Assembly: GCF_000961885.1 (NCBI RefSeq)
Contig: NZ_JZKH01000053.1
Location: forward strand, 1-53,454
From: Streptomyces rubellomurinus
GTDB taxonomy: Bacteria; Actinomycetota; Actinomycetes; Streptomycetales; Streptomycetaceae
Direction: 5' to 3'
Length of the DNA: 53,454 nt
The position numbers and the translations under genes are program-made. The notes beneath the pieces are model-generated. The model searched no databases. It was not told the origin of the DNA and was given only the letters and a program-made list of their open reading frames with translations. Shown in pieces: positions 7,447 through 16,382 of this stretch; positions within the stretch are counted from its first letter, which is position 1; the number at the start of each line of letters is the position of its first letter.

Positions 7447-9216
7447 ATGCCGCTCACCCCCCTGCCGCTGGCCGACCCCGGCCGGCCCGATCTGACCTCG
7501 CCCACCGCCTTCCTGCGCTGGCTCGGCCGCGCCCAGCGGCGCGGGCAGGTGCTCGCCACCCTGTGGGCCCTGGTGGAGATGGGCGGCCAGGCCGCCCTGC
7601 CGGTGGCGCTCGGCCACGGCGTGCAGGCCGCCGTCGACGGCGACCCGGCCGGGATCTGGCGGGCCGGCGGCCTCGCCGCGCTGCTGGCCGCCGCCGCGGC
7701 GGCCGGCGCCGTGCTGCTGCACCGTCAGGCGGTCTGGAACTGGATCCACGCGGCCACCCACGTAAGGCAGTTGGTGGCCCGGCAGGCCTCGCACCTGGGG
7801 TCCGGGCTGTCCCGCCGGATCGCCACCGGCGAGGTGGTCGCGGTCGGCAGCGGGGACGTCGAGCGGATCGGCTGGTACGTCGAGCTGAACGCCCGGGTGC
7901 GGGCCTCGGTGCTGGTCTGGCTCGCCGTCAGCTCGGTGGTGCTGCTCACCGAGCCGGCGCTCGGGATCGGCGTGCTGCTCGGCGTGCCGGTGCTGGCGGC
8001 CTCGATGTGGCCGCTGATCGGCCCGTTCGAGCGGCGCTACGCGCGCCAGCGCGAGCTCGGCGGCAAGGCCGCCGAGCTGGCCGCCGACACGGTGGCCGGG
8101 CTGCGGGTGCTGCGCGGCATCGGCGGCGAGGAGCTGTTCCTGGACCGCTACCGGGCCGCCTCCCAGAAGGTCCGCGCCGCCGCCGTCCGCTCGGCCCGGA
8201 TCTCCGCCCTGATGCAGACTCAGGAAGTGCTGCTGCCCGGCCTGTTCGTGGTCGGCGTCACCTGGTACGGCGCCCGGCTGGCCGCCTCCGGGGAGCTGGC
8301 CGTGGGCACCCTGATCGCGGTGTACGGCGCCACCGCCTTCCTGGCGTCGCCGCTGCGCATCCTGGGCGAGGCCGCGCACGCCTGGAGCGTCGCCCGGGTC
8401 TCCGCCGGGCGGGCCGTCCGGGTGCTCTCGCTCAGCCGGACCAGCGGGGCGGCCGAGGCCGCGTTGACCCGCCCCGGCAAGGCCGACCTGCACGACCCGG
8501 CGACCGGACTCACCGCGCGGGCGGGCGAGTTGACCGCCGTGGTGTGCGGCGACCCGGACTTCGCCGGGGCGCTCGCCGAGCGCCTGGGCGGGCACGTCCC
8601 GCTCGCCGAGGGCGAGTCGGAGCAGCCCTCCGTCCGGCTCGGCGGGACGGAGCTGGACGCGGTGCCGCTGGCCGAGGCCAGGGCGGCGGTGCTGGTCCAC
8701 GACAAGGACCCGGTGCTGCTCTCGGGCACCCTGGCCGAGCTGTTCGACGTCCCCGGCGCCGGGCGGGTGCCGGCGGCCGAGGCGCTGGCCGCCGCCCGCT
8801 GCGAGGACGTCCTGGAGGCCCTGGTCGACGGCACGCCGGACTGCGGCGGCGACGCCATGCGGGCCCGGGTCGCCGAGCGCGGGCGCTCGTTGTCCGGCGG
8901 GCAGCGCCAGCGGCTCGCGCTGGCCCGCGCGCTGCTGGCCGACCCGCCGGTGCTCGTCCTGGACGAGCCCACCAGCGCGGTGGACGCGCACACCGAGGAG
9001 CGGATCGCCGCCGGGCTGCACGGCCTGCGGGCCGGGCGCACCACCGTGGTGTTCGCGACCAGCCCGCTGCTGCTCGACCGGGCCGACCGGGTGGTGCTGC
9101 TGCGCGACGGCCGGGCCGTCGCGGCCGGCCGGCACCGCGAGCTGATGCGGGAGGAGCCCGCCTACCGGGCCGCCGTCACCCGCGACGAGGCGCAGCCGCT
9201 CGGGGAGGCGGTGTGA
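7447..9216 (+). CDS. ABC exporter half-transporter 1 (degenerate Walker A)
   Basis: A 589-residue protein: six transmembrane helices (about residues 35-310) followed by a nucleotide-binding domain. The signature LSGGQRQR (near 483), Walker B VLVLDEPTS and D-loop are intact. Walker A is not: where GxxGxGKS is expected the chain reads VCGDPDFAGALAERL (near 365), and the switch histidine is absent (FATSPLLL). This is the pattern of the degenerate half of a heterodimeric exporter. The ATG at 7447 is used because upstream codons are low complexity. The next gene, 91 bases on, encodes the complementary half. Substrate unknown. Confidence 0.88.
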   Translation: MPLTPLPLADPGRPDLTSPTAFLRWLGRAQRRGQVLATLWALVEMGGQAALPVALGHGVQAAVDGDPAGIWRAGGLAALLAAAAAAGAVLLHRQAVWNWIHAATHVRQLVARQASHLGSGLSRRIATGEVVAVGSGDVERIGWYVELNARVRASVLVWLAVSSVVLLTEPALGIGVLLGVPVLAASMWPLIGPFERRYARQRELGGKAAELAADTVAGLRVLRGIGGEELFLDRYRAASQKVRAAAVRSARISALMQTQEVLLPGLFVVGVTWYGARLAASGELAVGTLIAVYGATAFLASPLRILGEAAHAWSVARVSAGRAVRVLSLSRTSGAAEAALTRPGKADLHDPATGLTARAGELTAVVCGDPDFAGALAERLGGHVPLAEGESEQPSVRLGGTELDAVPLAEARAAVLVHDKDPVLLSGTLAELFDVPGAGRVPAAEALAAARCEDVLEALVDGTPDCGGDAMRARVAERGRSLSGGQRQRLALARALLADPPVLVLDEPTSAVDAHTEERIAAGLHGLRAGRTTVVFATSPLLLDRADRVVLLRDGRAVAAGRHRELMREEPAYRAAVTRDEAQPLGEAV

Positions 9217-9307
9217 GCCGGACCCGGGCGAATCTCCCGAGGGGCCGGGCGCTCCCGCCCCGCCGCCCTCCCGCCGTCCATTCCCCCACGCATCCGAGGA
9301 GCACGTC

Positions 9308-11080
9308 ATGAAGCCCCCCGTCCATCGGGAGCAGGGGCCGGCCACCACCCTGCCGGTCGGCTCCCCGGCCGCCGTGCGCGCCTACCTGCGGCTGCTCGCC
9401 AGACGCCACCGCGGTGGCTTCTCGGCGGTGGTCGCGCTGCACTCGGTGGCCACCGTGGCCGGCCTGGTCGGCCCCTGGGTGCTCGGCAGCCTGGTCGAGT
9501 CGCTGGCCACCGGCACCGCCGAGGGCACCATCGCGGTGGCGGTCGGCTGGTACCTGCTGGCCCTGGCGGTGCAGTCCGCGTTCACCGGCTGGTCCCGGTT
9601 GCGCGGGGCCGTGCTCGGCGAGCGGGTGCTGGCCGACCTGCGCGAGGACTTCCTGGTCCGCTCGGTGGCGCTGCCCACCGGCGTGCTGGAGCGGGCCGGC
9701 ACCGGCGACCTGGTGTCCCGGGGCACCACCGACGTCGACCGGCTGGACAAGTCGATCCGCGAGGCGGTGCCCGAACTCGCCGTCGCCGTCGTGTCGTTGC
9801 TGCTGGTGCTCGGCGCGCTGCTGGTCACCTCGCCGCTGCTCGCGCTCACTTCGCTGGTCGGGCTGCCGCTGCTGCTGGTCAGCTCCCGCTGGTACTTCCG
9901 GCGGGCGCCGACGTCGTACCGCAACGAGGCGGCCGGGTACGCGGCGGTGAGCAACGTGCTGGCCGAGACGGTGGACGCCGGGCGGACGGTCGAGGCGCTG
10001 CGCCTGGGCGAGCAGCGGGTCCGGCTGACGGACCGCAAGCTCGGCGAGTGGCTGGCCTGGGAGCGGTACACGCTGTGGCTGCGCTCGGTCTGGTTCCCGA
10101 CCATCGACACGGCGTACACCGCGGCGGTGCTCGGCACGCTGGTGCTGGGCGGGCTGTTCACGCTCCGGGGCTGGATCACGGTCGGCCAGTTGACGGCCGG
10201 CGTGCTGTACGCGCAGCAGCTGACCGCCCCGGTGGACCTGATCCTGCGCTGGTACGACGAGCTGCAGATCGGCCAGGCCTCGCTGGCCCGGCTGGTGGGC
10301 GTGCGCGAGGTGCCGGAGCACGAGGGGGACGAGTCGGCCCGTCCGGACGGCCGCCGGGTCGAGGCCCGGGACGTCCGCTTCGGCTACCGCGAGGGCGCCG
10401 ACGTGCTGCACGGGATCAGCCTGGACGTCGCCCCGGGCAGCCGGGTCGCGCTGGTCGGGCCGTCCGGGGCGGGCAAGTCGACCCTGGGGCGGCTGCTGGC
10501 CGGGATCTACGCCCCCGGCCGGGGCAGCGTCACCCTGGGCGGGGCGGCGCTCTCCCGGATGCCGGCCGAGCGGGTGCGGGCCGAGGTCGCCCTGGTGAAC
10601 CAGGAGCACCACGTCTTCGTCGGCACGCTGCGGGACAACCTGCGCCTGGCCGCGCCCGCGGCGGACGACACCGAGCTGCGGGCGGCGCTGGACGCGGTGG
10701 ACGCCGGGGGCTGGGCGGCCGCGCTGCCCGAGGGCCTGGACACCGAGGTCGGCTCCGGCGGCACCGCGCTGACCCCGCCGCAGGCCCAGCAACTCGCCCT
10801 GGCCCGGCTGGTGCTGGCCGATCCGCACACCCTGGTGCTGGACGAGGCCACCTCGCTGCTGGACCCGCGCGCCGCCCGGCACCTGGAGCGCTCGCTCTCC
10901 CGGGTGCTGGAGGGCCGCACCGTCATCGCGATCGCGCACCGGCTGCACACCGCGCACGACGCGGACGTGATCGCGGTGGTCGAGGGCGGTCGGATCAGCG
11001 AGTACGGCAGCCACCCCGAGCTGGTCGCGGCGGGCGGCCCGTACGCGGCACTGTGGCGCTCCTGGCGCGACGAGCGCTGA
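9308..11080 (+). CDS. ABC exporter half-transporter 2 (degenerate signature motif)
   Basis: A 590-residue half-transporter with six N-terminal membrane helices and an ATP-binding domain. Walker A GPSGAGKST (near 384), Walker B LVLDEATS and the switch histidine in IAIAHRLHT are intact. The signature motif reads LTPPQAQQ (near 487) instead of LSGGQ. Paired with the preceding gene, its Walker A would face that partner's LSGGQ and form one working ATPase site; the second site would be dead on both sides. It starts at ATG 9308 after GAGGAGC and ends before a strong hairpin. Likely role: export of a lipid, peptide or drug-like molecule; not determinable here. Confidence 0.88.
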   Translation: MKPPVHREQGPATTLPVGSPAAVRAYLRLLARRHRGGFSAVVALHSVATVAGLVGPWVLGSLVESLATGTAEGTIAVAVGWYLLALAVQSAFTGWSRLRGAVLGERVLADLREDFLVRSVALPTGVLERAGTGDLVSRGTTDVDRLDKSIREAVPELAVAVVSLLLVLGALLVTSPLLALTSLVGLPLLLVSSRWYFRRAPTSYRNEAAGYAAVSNVLAETVDAGRTVEALRLGEQRVRLTDRKLGEWLAWERYTLWLRSVWFPTIDTAYTAAVLGTLVLGGLFTLRGWITVGQLTAGVLYAQQLTAPVDLILRWYDELQIGQASLARLVGVREVPEHEGDESARPDGRRVEARDVRFGYREGADVLHGISLDVAPGSRVALVGPSGAGKSTLGRLLAGIYAPGRGSVTLGGAALSRMPAERVRAEVALVNQEHHVFVGTLRDNLRLAAPAADDTELRAALDAVDAGGWAAALPEGLDTEVGSGGTALTPPQAQQLALARLVLADPHTLVLDEATSLLDPRAARHLERSLSRVLEGRTVIAIAHRLHTAHDADVIAVVEGGRISEYGSHPELVAAGGPYAALWRSWRDER

Positions 11081-11100
11081 CGCCTCGTCGGCCGGGCTCA

Positions 11101-11134
11101 AACCCGCACGGGGCCGGATTGCCCCGTGCGGGTT
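11101..11134 (+). terminator. hairpin terminator after the ABC exporter pair
   Basis: A perfect 14-bp stem (11101-11114 with 11121-11134) with loop CGGATT lies 20 bases after the second exporter gene. Confidence 0.8.
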
Positions 11135-11197
11135 ACTCCCTCGCCCGGAAGGGCGCGTAACCGGGCAAATCGGTGCCGCCGCCCGCAGACTGCTCCG

Positions 11198-11443
11198 GTG
11201 ACCAAGATTTCAGACGGCTCGGCCCGCCCACAGCGCAGCGAGATCGGTGGGATTCCCACCCGGTACATCGGGATCGGCGTCATCGTGATCCTCGCCGTGT
11301 GGTTCCTGTTCGCCAACCTCGACAAGGTGAAGATCCAGTTCTGGGTGTTCACCGTGACCGCGCCGCTGTGGATCGCGCTGCTGGCCACCCTGGTCGCGGG
11401 CGCCGTGCTGGGCTGGCTGCTGAAGGGACGGCGCGGCCGGTGA
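11198..11443 (+). CDS. LapA-domain (DUF1049) small membrane protein
   Basis: An 81-residue protein with two transmembrane helices, IGIGVIVILAVWFLFANLD and APLWIALLATLVAGAVLGWL. The segment between them, NLDKVKIQFWVFTVTAPL, is the typical LapA/DUF1049 hairpin pattern (N-x-x-x-V-x-x-x-F-x-x). The start is GTG 11198 (VTKISDG); an ATG-like start at 11126 would run through the upstream terminator. The stop overlaps the start of gluA (GTGA), so the two are translationally coupled. Its role is unknown; LapA proteins in other bacteria assist envelope assembly. Coupling to glutamate uptake suggests a local membrane function, but that is inference. Confidence 0.75.
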   Translation: MTKISDGSARPQRSEIGGIPTRYIGIGVIVILAVWFLFANLDKVKIQFWVFTVTAPLWIALLATLVAGAVLGWLLKGRRGR

Positions 11444-12219
11444 GCGCCGCCCCCGAGCCGGCCCCGGCCGGCGCCTCGTCCTTCACCCCGCTGATCGAAC
11501 TGCGCGGCGTCAACAAGCACTTCGGGGACCTGCACGTGCTGCAGGACATCGAGCTGACGGTCGGCCGCGGCGAGGTGGTCGTGGTCATCGGTCCGTCCGG
11601 CTCCGGCAAGTCGACGCTCTGCCGGGCGATCAACCGGCTGGAGCCGATCGAGCGCGGCACCATCCTGATCGACGGCGAGCCGCTGCCCGAGGAGGGCAAG
11701 GGGCTGGCCCGGCTGCGCGCCGAGGTCGGCATGGTGTTCCAGTCCTTCAACCTGTTCGCGCACAAGACCGTGCTGCAGAACGTCTCGCTCGCCCAGATCA
11801 AGGTCCGCGGCCGGGCCAAGGCCGAGGCGGACGCCAAGTCCCGGGCCCTGCTGGAGCGGGTCGGCCTCGAAGCGCACGCCGGCAAGTACCCGGCGCAGCT
11901 GTCCGGCGGGCAGCAGCAGCGGGTGGCGATCGCCCGGGCCCTGGCCATGGAGCCGAAGGCGCTGCTGTTCGACGAGCCGACCTCGGCGCTCGACCCCGAG
12001 ATGATCAACGAGGTGCTGGACGTCATGCGCCAGCTCGCCCACGAGGGCATGACCATGATCGTGGTCACCCACGAGATGGGCTTCGCCCGGGCCTCCGCGA
12101 ACCGGGTGGTCTTCATGGCGGACGGCCGGATCGTCGAGGACCGCGCCCCGGAGGACTTCTTCAGCGCCCCCGAGAGCGAACGCGCCCGGGACTTCCTGTC
12201 CAAGATCCTGAAGCACTGA
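11440..12219 (+). CDS. gluA: glutamate/polar amino acid ABC transporter ATPase
   Basis: A 259-residue ATPase of the polar-amino-acid family: Walker A GPSGSGKST, Q-loop in VGMVFQSFNLFAHKTVLQN, signature LSGGQQQR, Walker B LLFDEPTSALDPE, and switch histidine in VVTHEMGFAR. The FQ-x-FNLFAH string is characteristic of GlnQ/GluA-type subunits. GTG 11440 overlaps the stop of the LapA-domain gene by four bases. It energises uptake through the two permeases encoded downstream. Glutamate is the likely substrate by resemblance to gluABCD of Streptomyces and Corynebacterium; glutamine or aspartate cannot be excluded. Confidence 0.9.
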   Translation: MSAAPEPAPAGASSFTPLIELRGVNKHFGDLHVLQDIELTVGRGEVVVVIGPSGSGKSTLCRAINRLEPIERGTILIDGEPLPEEGKGLARLRAEVGMVFQSFNLFAHKTVLQNVSLAQIKVRGRAKAEADAKSRALLERVGLEAHAGKYPAQLSGGQQQRVAIARALAMEPKALLFDEPTSALDPEMINEVLDVMRQLAHEGMTMIVVTHEMGFARASANRVVFMADGRIVEDRAPEDFFSAPESERARDFLSKILKH

Positions 12220-12228
12220 GGCGGCGCC

Positions 12229-13176
12229 GTGAACCGTACGACGACGCGCGCCGCGCGCCCGCGCACCCGCCCGCGATTCCGTCCGCGCACCCGTCCGCTG
12301 GCCGTCGCGCTCCTGCTCGCCGTCCTCGCGGCCGGCTGCGGCAAGGCCGGCACCCCGCCGCCCAAGGGCCCGCAGCCCAGCTCCCTGCCGAGCTACCAGG
12401 TGCGGGACGCCGCGTCGATCACCGGCTCGCCGACCCTGGACGCCGCCCGCGGCCGGGGCCACCTGGTCGTCGGCGCCAAGGAGGACCAGCCGTACCTGGG
12501 CCAGAAGAACCCGGCCACCGGCGTGTACTCCGGCTTCGACATCGAGATCGCCAAGATGGTCGGCGCCTCGCTCGGCTTCCCGCCCGAGCGGATCCAGTTC
12601 AAGACCATCGCCTCGGCCAACCGCGAGACCGCCCTGCAGAACGGCCAGGTGGACTACTACGTCGGCACCTACACCATCAACGACAACCGCAAGAAGCTGG
12701 TCGGCTTCGCCGGCCCGTACTTCGTCGCCGGGCAGTCGCTGCTGGTGCGCAAGAACGACGACCGCATCCACGGGCCGCAGGACCTGGACGGCCGGAAGGT
12801 CTGCTCGGCGGCCGGCTCGACGCCGTACCAGCGCATCCAGTCGCAGTACCCGAAGGCGCACCTGATCGGCTACGACACCTACTCGGCCTGCGTGGACAAC
12901 CTGATCACCGACCAGGTCGACGCCGTCACCACGGACAACGCGATCCTGCTCGGCTACGCCGCCAAGGTGCCGGACGAGCTCAAGGTCGTCGGGCCGCTGT
13001 TCTCCAAGGAGCCGTACGGGATCGGGACCCCGAAGAACGACACCGCGCTGCGCGCGGCGCTGAACGACGCGCTGGCGAGCCACGAGCAGAACGGCGACTG
13101 GAAGAGGGCCTTCGACGCGACCCTCGGCCTGTCCGGGGAGCCCGCGCCGACCCCGCCGCCGATCGACCGGTACTGA
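12229..13176 (+). CDS. gluB: glutamate-binding lipoprotein
   Basis: A 315-residue substrate-binding protein. The N-terminus is unusually rich in Arg, Pro and Thr, followed by a hydrophobic stretch and lipobox LAAGC with C37 as the lipidated residue. The mature part is a family 3 solute-binding fold: GVYSGFDIEIAKMVG, TIASANRETALQNGQVDYYVG, FAGPYFVAGQSLLV and VDAVTTDNAILLGYA. It lies 9 bases after gluA and 13 before gluC, in the gluABCD operon. It should capture glutamate (or a close relative) outside the membrane. The GTG start gives a signal peptide with about 23 charged or polar residues, long but plausible. Confidence 0.9.
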   Translation: MNRTTTRAARPRTRPRFRPRTRPLAVALLLAVLAAGCGKAGTPPPKGPQPSSLPSYQVRDAASITGSPTLDAARGRGHLVVGAKEDQPYLGQKNPATGVYSGFDIEIAKMVGASLGFPPERIQFKTIASANRETALQNGQVDYYVGTYTINDNRKKLVGFAGPYFVAGQSLLVRKNDDRIHGPQDLDGRKVCSAAGSTPYQRIQSQYPKAHLIGYDTYSACVDNLITDQVDAVTTDNAILLGYAAKVPDELKVVGPLFSKEPYGIGTPKNDTALRAALNDALASHEQNGDWKRAFDATLGLSGEPAPTPPPIDRY

Positions 13177-13189
13177 GGAGGGCCGCGCT

Positions 13190-13834
13190 GTGAAGACGCT
13201 GACCGACAACTGGTCGACCTACTGGGACGGCTTCCTCGGCACGCTCTCGCTGTTCGCGGTGAGCGGCGTGCTGTCCCTGGTACTGGGGGTGCTGATCGCG
13301 GGCTTCCGGGTCTCGCCCGTGCGTCCGCTGCGGGTGTTCGGCACGGTGTGGGTGACGGTGCTGCGCAACACGCCGCTCACCCTGCTGTTCTTCATCGTGG
13401 TGCTGGGCCTGCCGCGCTTCGACATCACGCTGCCCTTCTACACCTTCGCGGTGCTCGCGCTCGGCTGCTACACCTCGGCGTTCGTCTGCGAGGCGATGCG
13501 CTCGGGCATCAACACGGTGCCGACCGGGCAGGGCGAGGCGGCCCGCAGCCTGGGCATGAGCTTCGGGCAGACGATGGGCCTGGTGGTGATGCCGCAGGCG
13601 TACCGCTCGGTGGTGGCGCCGATCGGCAGCGTGATGATCGCGCTGGCGAAGAACACGGCGATCGCCGGCTCGTTCAGCGTGACCGAGCTGCTGGGCACCT
13701 ACCGGACCATCAACGAGCTCGGCTACAGCATCATCTGGACCTTCGTCTGGATCGCGGTCGGCTACCTGATCATCACCCTGGCCGTCAGCGCCGTCTTCAA
13801 CCTGCTGGAACGACGAGTGGCGGTGTCCCGATGA
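13190..13834 (+). CDS. gluC: glutamate ABC transporter permease GluC
   Basis: A 214-residue HisM-type permease with five hydrophobic helices. The cytoplasmic EAA-like loop GQGEAARSLGMSFGQTMGLVVMPQA is the site that docks on the ATPase. The N-terminal segment (TVLRNTPLTLLFFIV) is the usual first transmembrane pair of polar-amino-acid permeases. It starts at GTG 13190 after GAGGAGGG. The last four bases overlap gluD (ATGA), so the two permeases are translationally coupled and probably form a heterodimeric channel. Confidence 0.9.
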   Translation: MKTLTDNWSTYWDGFLGTLSLFAVSGVLSLVLGVLIAGFRVSPVRPLRVFGTVWVTVLRNTPLTLLFFIVVLGLPRFDITLPFYTFAVLALGCYTSAFVCEAMRSGINTVPTGQGEAARSLGMSFGQTMGLVVMPQAYRSVVAPIGSVMIALAKNTAIAGSFSVTELLGTYRTINELGYSIIWTFVWIAVGYLIITLAVSAVFNLLERRVAVSR

Positions 13835-14700
13835 CCGTTGAATCCTCGGCGCTGTACGACATCCCCGGCCCGAAGGCGCTGGCCCGGCACCGGCTGTACG
13901 GCGGGATCGCGCTGCTGCTGATCGCGGCGCTGGTCGGCTGGGTGGTCTACATGCTGTTCCACACCCACCAGTTCACCTACGCCAAGTGGGAGCCCTTCGA
14001 GTACCGGGGCGTGCAGGACCTGCTGCTGCGCGGGCTCGGCAACACCCTGCGGGCCTTCGCCTGGACGGTGCTGTTCGCGCTGCCCTTCGGCGCGCTGTTC
14101 GCGGCCGGGCGGCTGTCCGACCACCGGGTGGTGCGCTGGCTCTCCACCCTGGTGGTGGAGTTCTTCCGGGCCATGCCGCTGCTGGTGATGATCTTCTTCG
14201 TGTTCGTCGCCCTCAAGGTGCAGCCGCTGTGGGCGCTGGTCGCCGGGCTGGTGCTGTACAACGGCTCGGTGCTGGCCGAGGTGTTCCGGGCCGGCGTCCT
14301 CGCGGTGCCCAAGGGGCAGCGGGAGGCGGCGTACGCGCTCGGCATGCGCAAGACCCAGGTGATGGCGTACGTCCTGGTGCCGCAGGCCAACCGGGCGATG
14401 CTGCCGGCGATCATCAGCCAGCTGGTGGTCGCGCTCAAGGACACCTCGCTCGGCTTCCTGATCACCTACGAGGAGTTCCTGCACGCGGGCAAGCTGATCG
14501 CCACCAACCTGGACTACGACCTGCCGTTCATCCCGGTGGTGATCGTGATCGCGCCGATCTACATCGGCATGTGCCTGCTGCTGTCCTGGCTGGCCCGCTG
14601 GGTCGAGCGGCGCAGCCGGCGCAGCCCGAGCGTGAAGGGCGGGGTGCCGGTCGCCAAGGCCGGGGTGGCGATGGGGCTGCCGCCGTCGGCGCAGCAGTGA
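13831..14700 (+). CDS. gluD: glutamate ABC transporter permease GluD
   Basis: A 289-residue permease, longer than GluC through an N-terminal extension of about 60 residues that contains an extra helix. The EAA loop reads GQREAAYALGMRKTQVMAYVLVPQA, and FFRAMPLLVMIFF precedes it. It overlaps gluC by four bases. The C-terminal tail (RRSRRSPSVKGGVPVAKAG) is basic and probably cytoplasmic. It completes the gluABCD importer and is followed within 110 bases by a LysR gene that has its own upstream region. Confidence 0.9.
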   Translation: MTVESSALYDIPGPKALARHRLYGGIALLLIAALVGWVVYMLFHTHQFTYAKWEPFEYRGVQDLLLRGLGNTLRAFAWTVLFALPFGALFAAGRLSDHRVVRWLSTLVVEFFRAMPLLVMIFFVFVALKVQPLWALVAGLVLYNGSVLAEVFRAGVLAVPKGQREAAYALGMRKTQVMAYVLVPQANRAMLPAIISQLVVALKDTSLGFLITYEEFLHAGKLIATNLDYDLPFIPVVIVIAPIYIGMCLLLSWLARWVERRSRRSPSVKGGVPVAKAGVAMGLPPSAQQ

Positions 14701-14809
14701 GCAGGCCGGTTCGGGCTTGAACCATAGGTGCGGATGAGGTCCGGGCCGGTATCTCCAATTTCCTCTTATGATTGCGGGGATCGACGGCAGACGACCGGGC
14801 GGAGGGGCC

Positions 14810-15724
14810 ATGGAGCCGGTGTTCGACTCGCGGCACATCAGGACGTTCCACGAGGTGGTCAGGGCCGGCTCGTACTCCGCCGCCGCGCGCGAGCTCGGCT
14901 ACACCCAACCCGCCATCACCCAGCAGATGAAGGCCCTCGAACGCACCGTGGGCGTGCCGCTGTTCACCCGCGCCGGGCGCGGGCTGCGGCTCACCGAGGC
15001 CGGCGAGACGCTCTCCCGGCACGCCGAACTCATCCTCGGCAGCCTCTCCGCCGCCCAGCAGCAGCTCGCCGCGCTCGCCCGGCTGCGCGCCGGGCGGGTG
15101 CGGGTGTGCGCCTTCCCTAGCGCCAACGCCACCCTGATACCCGAGGCGATGGCCCGCCTCCTCGCCGAGCACCCCGGCGTGCGGGTCGAACTGCTGGAGG
15201 CCGAGCCGCCGGACTCCGTCCAGCGGCTGCTGCGCGGGGAGTGCGACATCGCGCTGGCGTTCCGTTACCCGGGCGCGCCCACCGAGGTGCCGGACGGGCT
15301 CGACGAGATCCCGCTGATGGAGGACCTGCTCACCGTGCTGCTGCCGGTCGGGCACCCGCTCGGCCGCCGGCACGCCGTCCGGCTCGCCGACCTCGACGGC
15401 GAGCGGTGGATCGCCGGCTGCCCGCGCTGCCGGGCCAACCTGCTGCAGGTCTGCGCGGAGGAGGGCTTCGCGCCGGACATCGTGTTCTCCACCGACGACA
15501 ACCTCGCGGTCCAGAGCCTGGTCGCCGCCGGGGTCGGGATCGCGCTGATGCCCGCGCTGGTGCTCTCCTTCATGTGCCACCGCAAGGTCACCGGGCGGGC
15601 CGTCGAGCCGCACCTGCGGCGGCAGGTCAGCGCCTACGTGCTGCGCGAGCACCGGCGCATCCCCGCCACCGGGCTGGTGCTGGACCACCTGCGGCGGGCG
15701 GCGGCGAGCCGGGTCGGATGCTGA
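14810..15724 (+). CDS. LysR family regulator of the sulfur module
   Basis: A 304-residue LysR-type regulator. The N-terminal winged helix-turn-helix (SYSAAARELGYTQPAITQQM, residues about 22-41) is followed by a linker helix and a substrate-binding-like effector domain. The ATG at 14810 follows GGCGGAGGGGCC; an in-frame ATG at 14768 would add an atypical extension. The thiol dioxygenase and YeiH-type exporter genes follow in the same direction. The effector domain contains the CPRC pair (GCPRCRANLLQVC), which could sense thiol or redox state. The effector is unknown; a sulfur compound is inferred from the neighbours. Confidence 0.88.
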   Translation: MEPVFDSRHIRTFHEVVRAGSYSAAARELGYTQPAITQQMKALERTVGVPLFTRAGRGLRLTEAGETLSRHAELILGSLSAAQQQLAALARLRAGRVRVCAFPSANATLIPEAMARLLAEHPGVRVELLEAEPPDSVQRLLRGECDIALAFRYPGAPTEVPDGLDEIPLMEDLLTVLLPVGHPLGRRHAVRLADLDGERWIAGCPRCRANLLQVCAEEGFAPDIVFSTDDNLAVQSLVAAGVGIALMPALVLSFMCHRKVTGRAVEPHLRRQVSAYVLREHRRIPATGLVLDHLRRAAASRVGC

Positions 15725-15728
15725 CACA

Positions 15729-15753
15729 TAAGCAGTAGTGGGGGTATCGCTTA
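15729..15753 (+). promoter_or_regulatory. interrupted palindrome upstream of the thiol dioxygenase gene
   Basis: TAAGC and GCTTA are separated by 15 bases in the 76-base gap between the LysR gene and the dioxygenase gene. LysR sites are commonly T-N11-A-cored interrupted palindromes, so this is a candidate binding site. Confidence 0.35.
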
Positions 15754-15800
15754 GGAACCCTCGTTGGACGTGATGGGTCGGTTCGTCCGAACCTGCTCCC

Positions 15801-16382
15801 ATGACACCCCCCTCCACCGTCGGCAGTGACCGACTCACCGAGCGGATGACCGCGCTGATCAGCGAGATCCGGGCCGTGGTGGACCGCGGACTGCCCCCGG
15901 AACTCACCGCCTACCTGGTCGGCGAACGCCTCGCCCCGCACCTGCTGGCGGCGACGGACGGGCCGGACGCCCTGCTCACCCCCGCCCAGCAGGAGGGCGA
16001 CCCGCAGCGCTACCGCCAGCACGTCGTGCACGCCGAGGAGGACGGCAGCTTCTCCGTCGTCGCCCTGGTCTGGCTGCCCGGGCAGCAGACCTGCATCCAC
16101 GACCACGTCTCCTGGTGCGTGGCCGGCGTCCACCAGGGCCAGGAGAGCGAGACCCGCTACCGGCTCGTCTCGGACGGCCGCACCGCCCGGCTCGTCGAGA
16201 CCGAGCACGTCGCCGGCCCGGCCGGCAGCGTCGCCGCCTTCGCCCCGCCCGGCGACATCCACCTGGTGCGCAACGCGTGCAGCACCACCGCCATCTCCAT
16301 CCACGTGTACGGCGCGGACGTCTCCCGGCTCGGCACCAGCATCCGCCGGGTCTACCGGCTGCCCGCCGACCAGGAGCAGTGA
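15801..16382 (+). CDS. cysteine dioxygenase-type thiol dioxygenase
   Basis: A 193-residue cupin of the cysteine dioxygenase family. The iron-binding three-histidine set is visible as H100 and H102 in CIHDHVSW and H154 in PPGDIHLVRN, with Y170 (IHVYG) where the active-site tyrosine is expected. The enzyme would oxidise L-cysteine (or 3-mercaptopropionate) to the sulfinate using Fe(II) and O2. The residue nearest the mammalian crosslink cysteine is C106, one position out of register, so a Cys-Tyr cofactor is doubtful. Its TGA overlaps the start of the exporter gene, which suggests that sulfur released by catabolism is exported. Substrate choice between cysteine and other thiols is open. Confidence 0.87.
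   Translation: MTPPSTVGSDRLTERMTALISEIRAVVDRGLPPELTAYLVGERLAPHLLAATDGPDALLTPAQQEGDPQRYRQHVVHAEEDGSFSVVALVWLPGQQTCIHDHVSWCVAGVHQGQESETRYRLVSDGRTARLVETEHVAGPAGSVAAFAPPGDIHLVRNACSTTAISIHVYGADVSRLGTSIRRVYRLPADQEQ

Noticed and set aside
6939..7559. Minus-strand frame of 206 codons upstream of the aldo/keto reductase
   Set aside because: Pro/Arg/Gly-rich translation generated by the 11-bp repeat; no ribosome-binding site or conserved motif.
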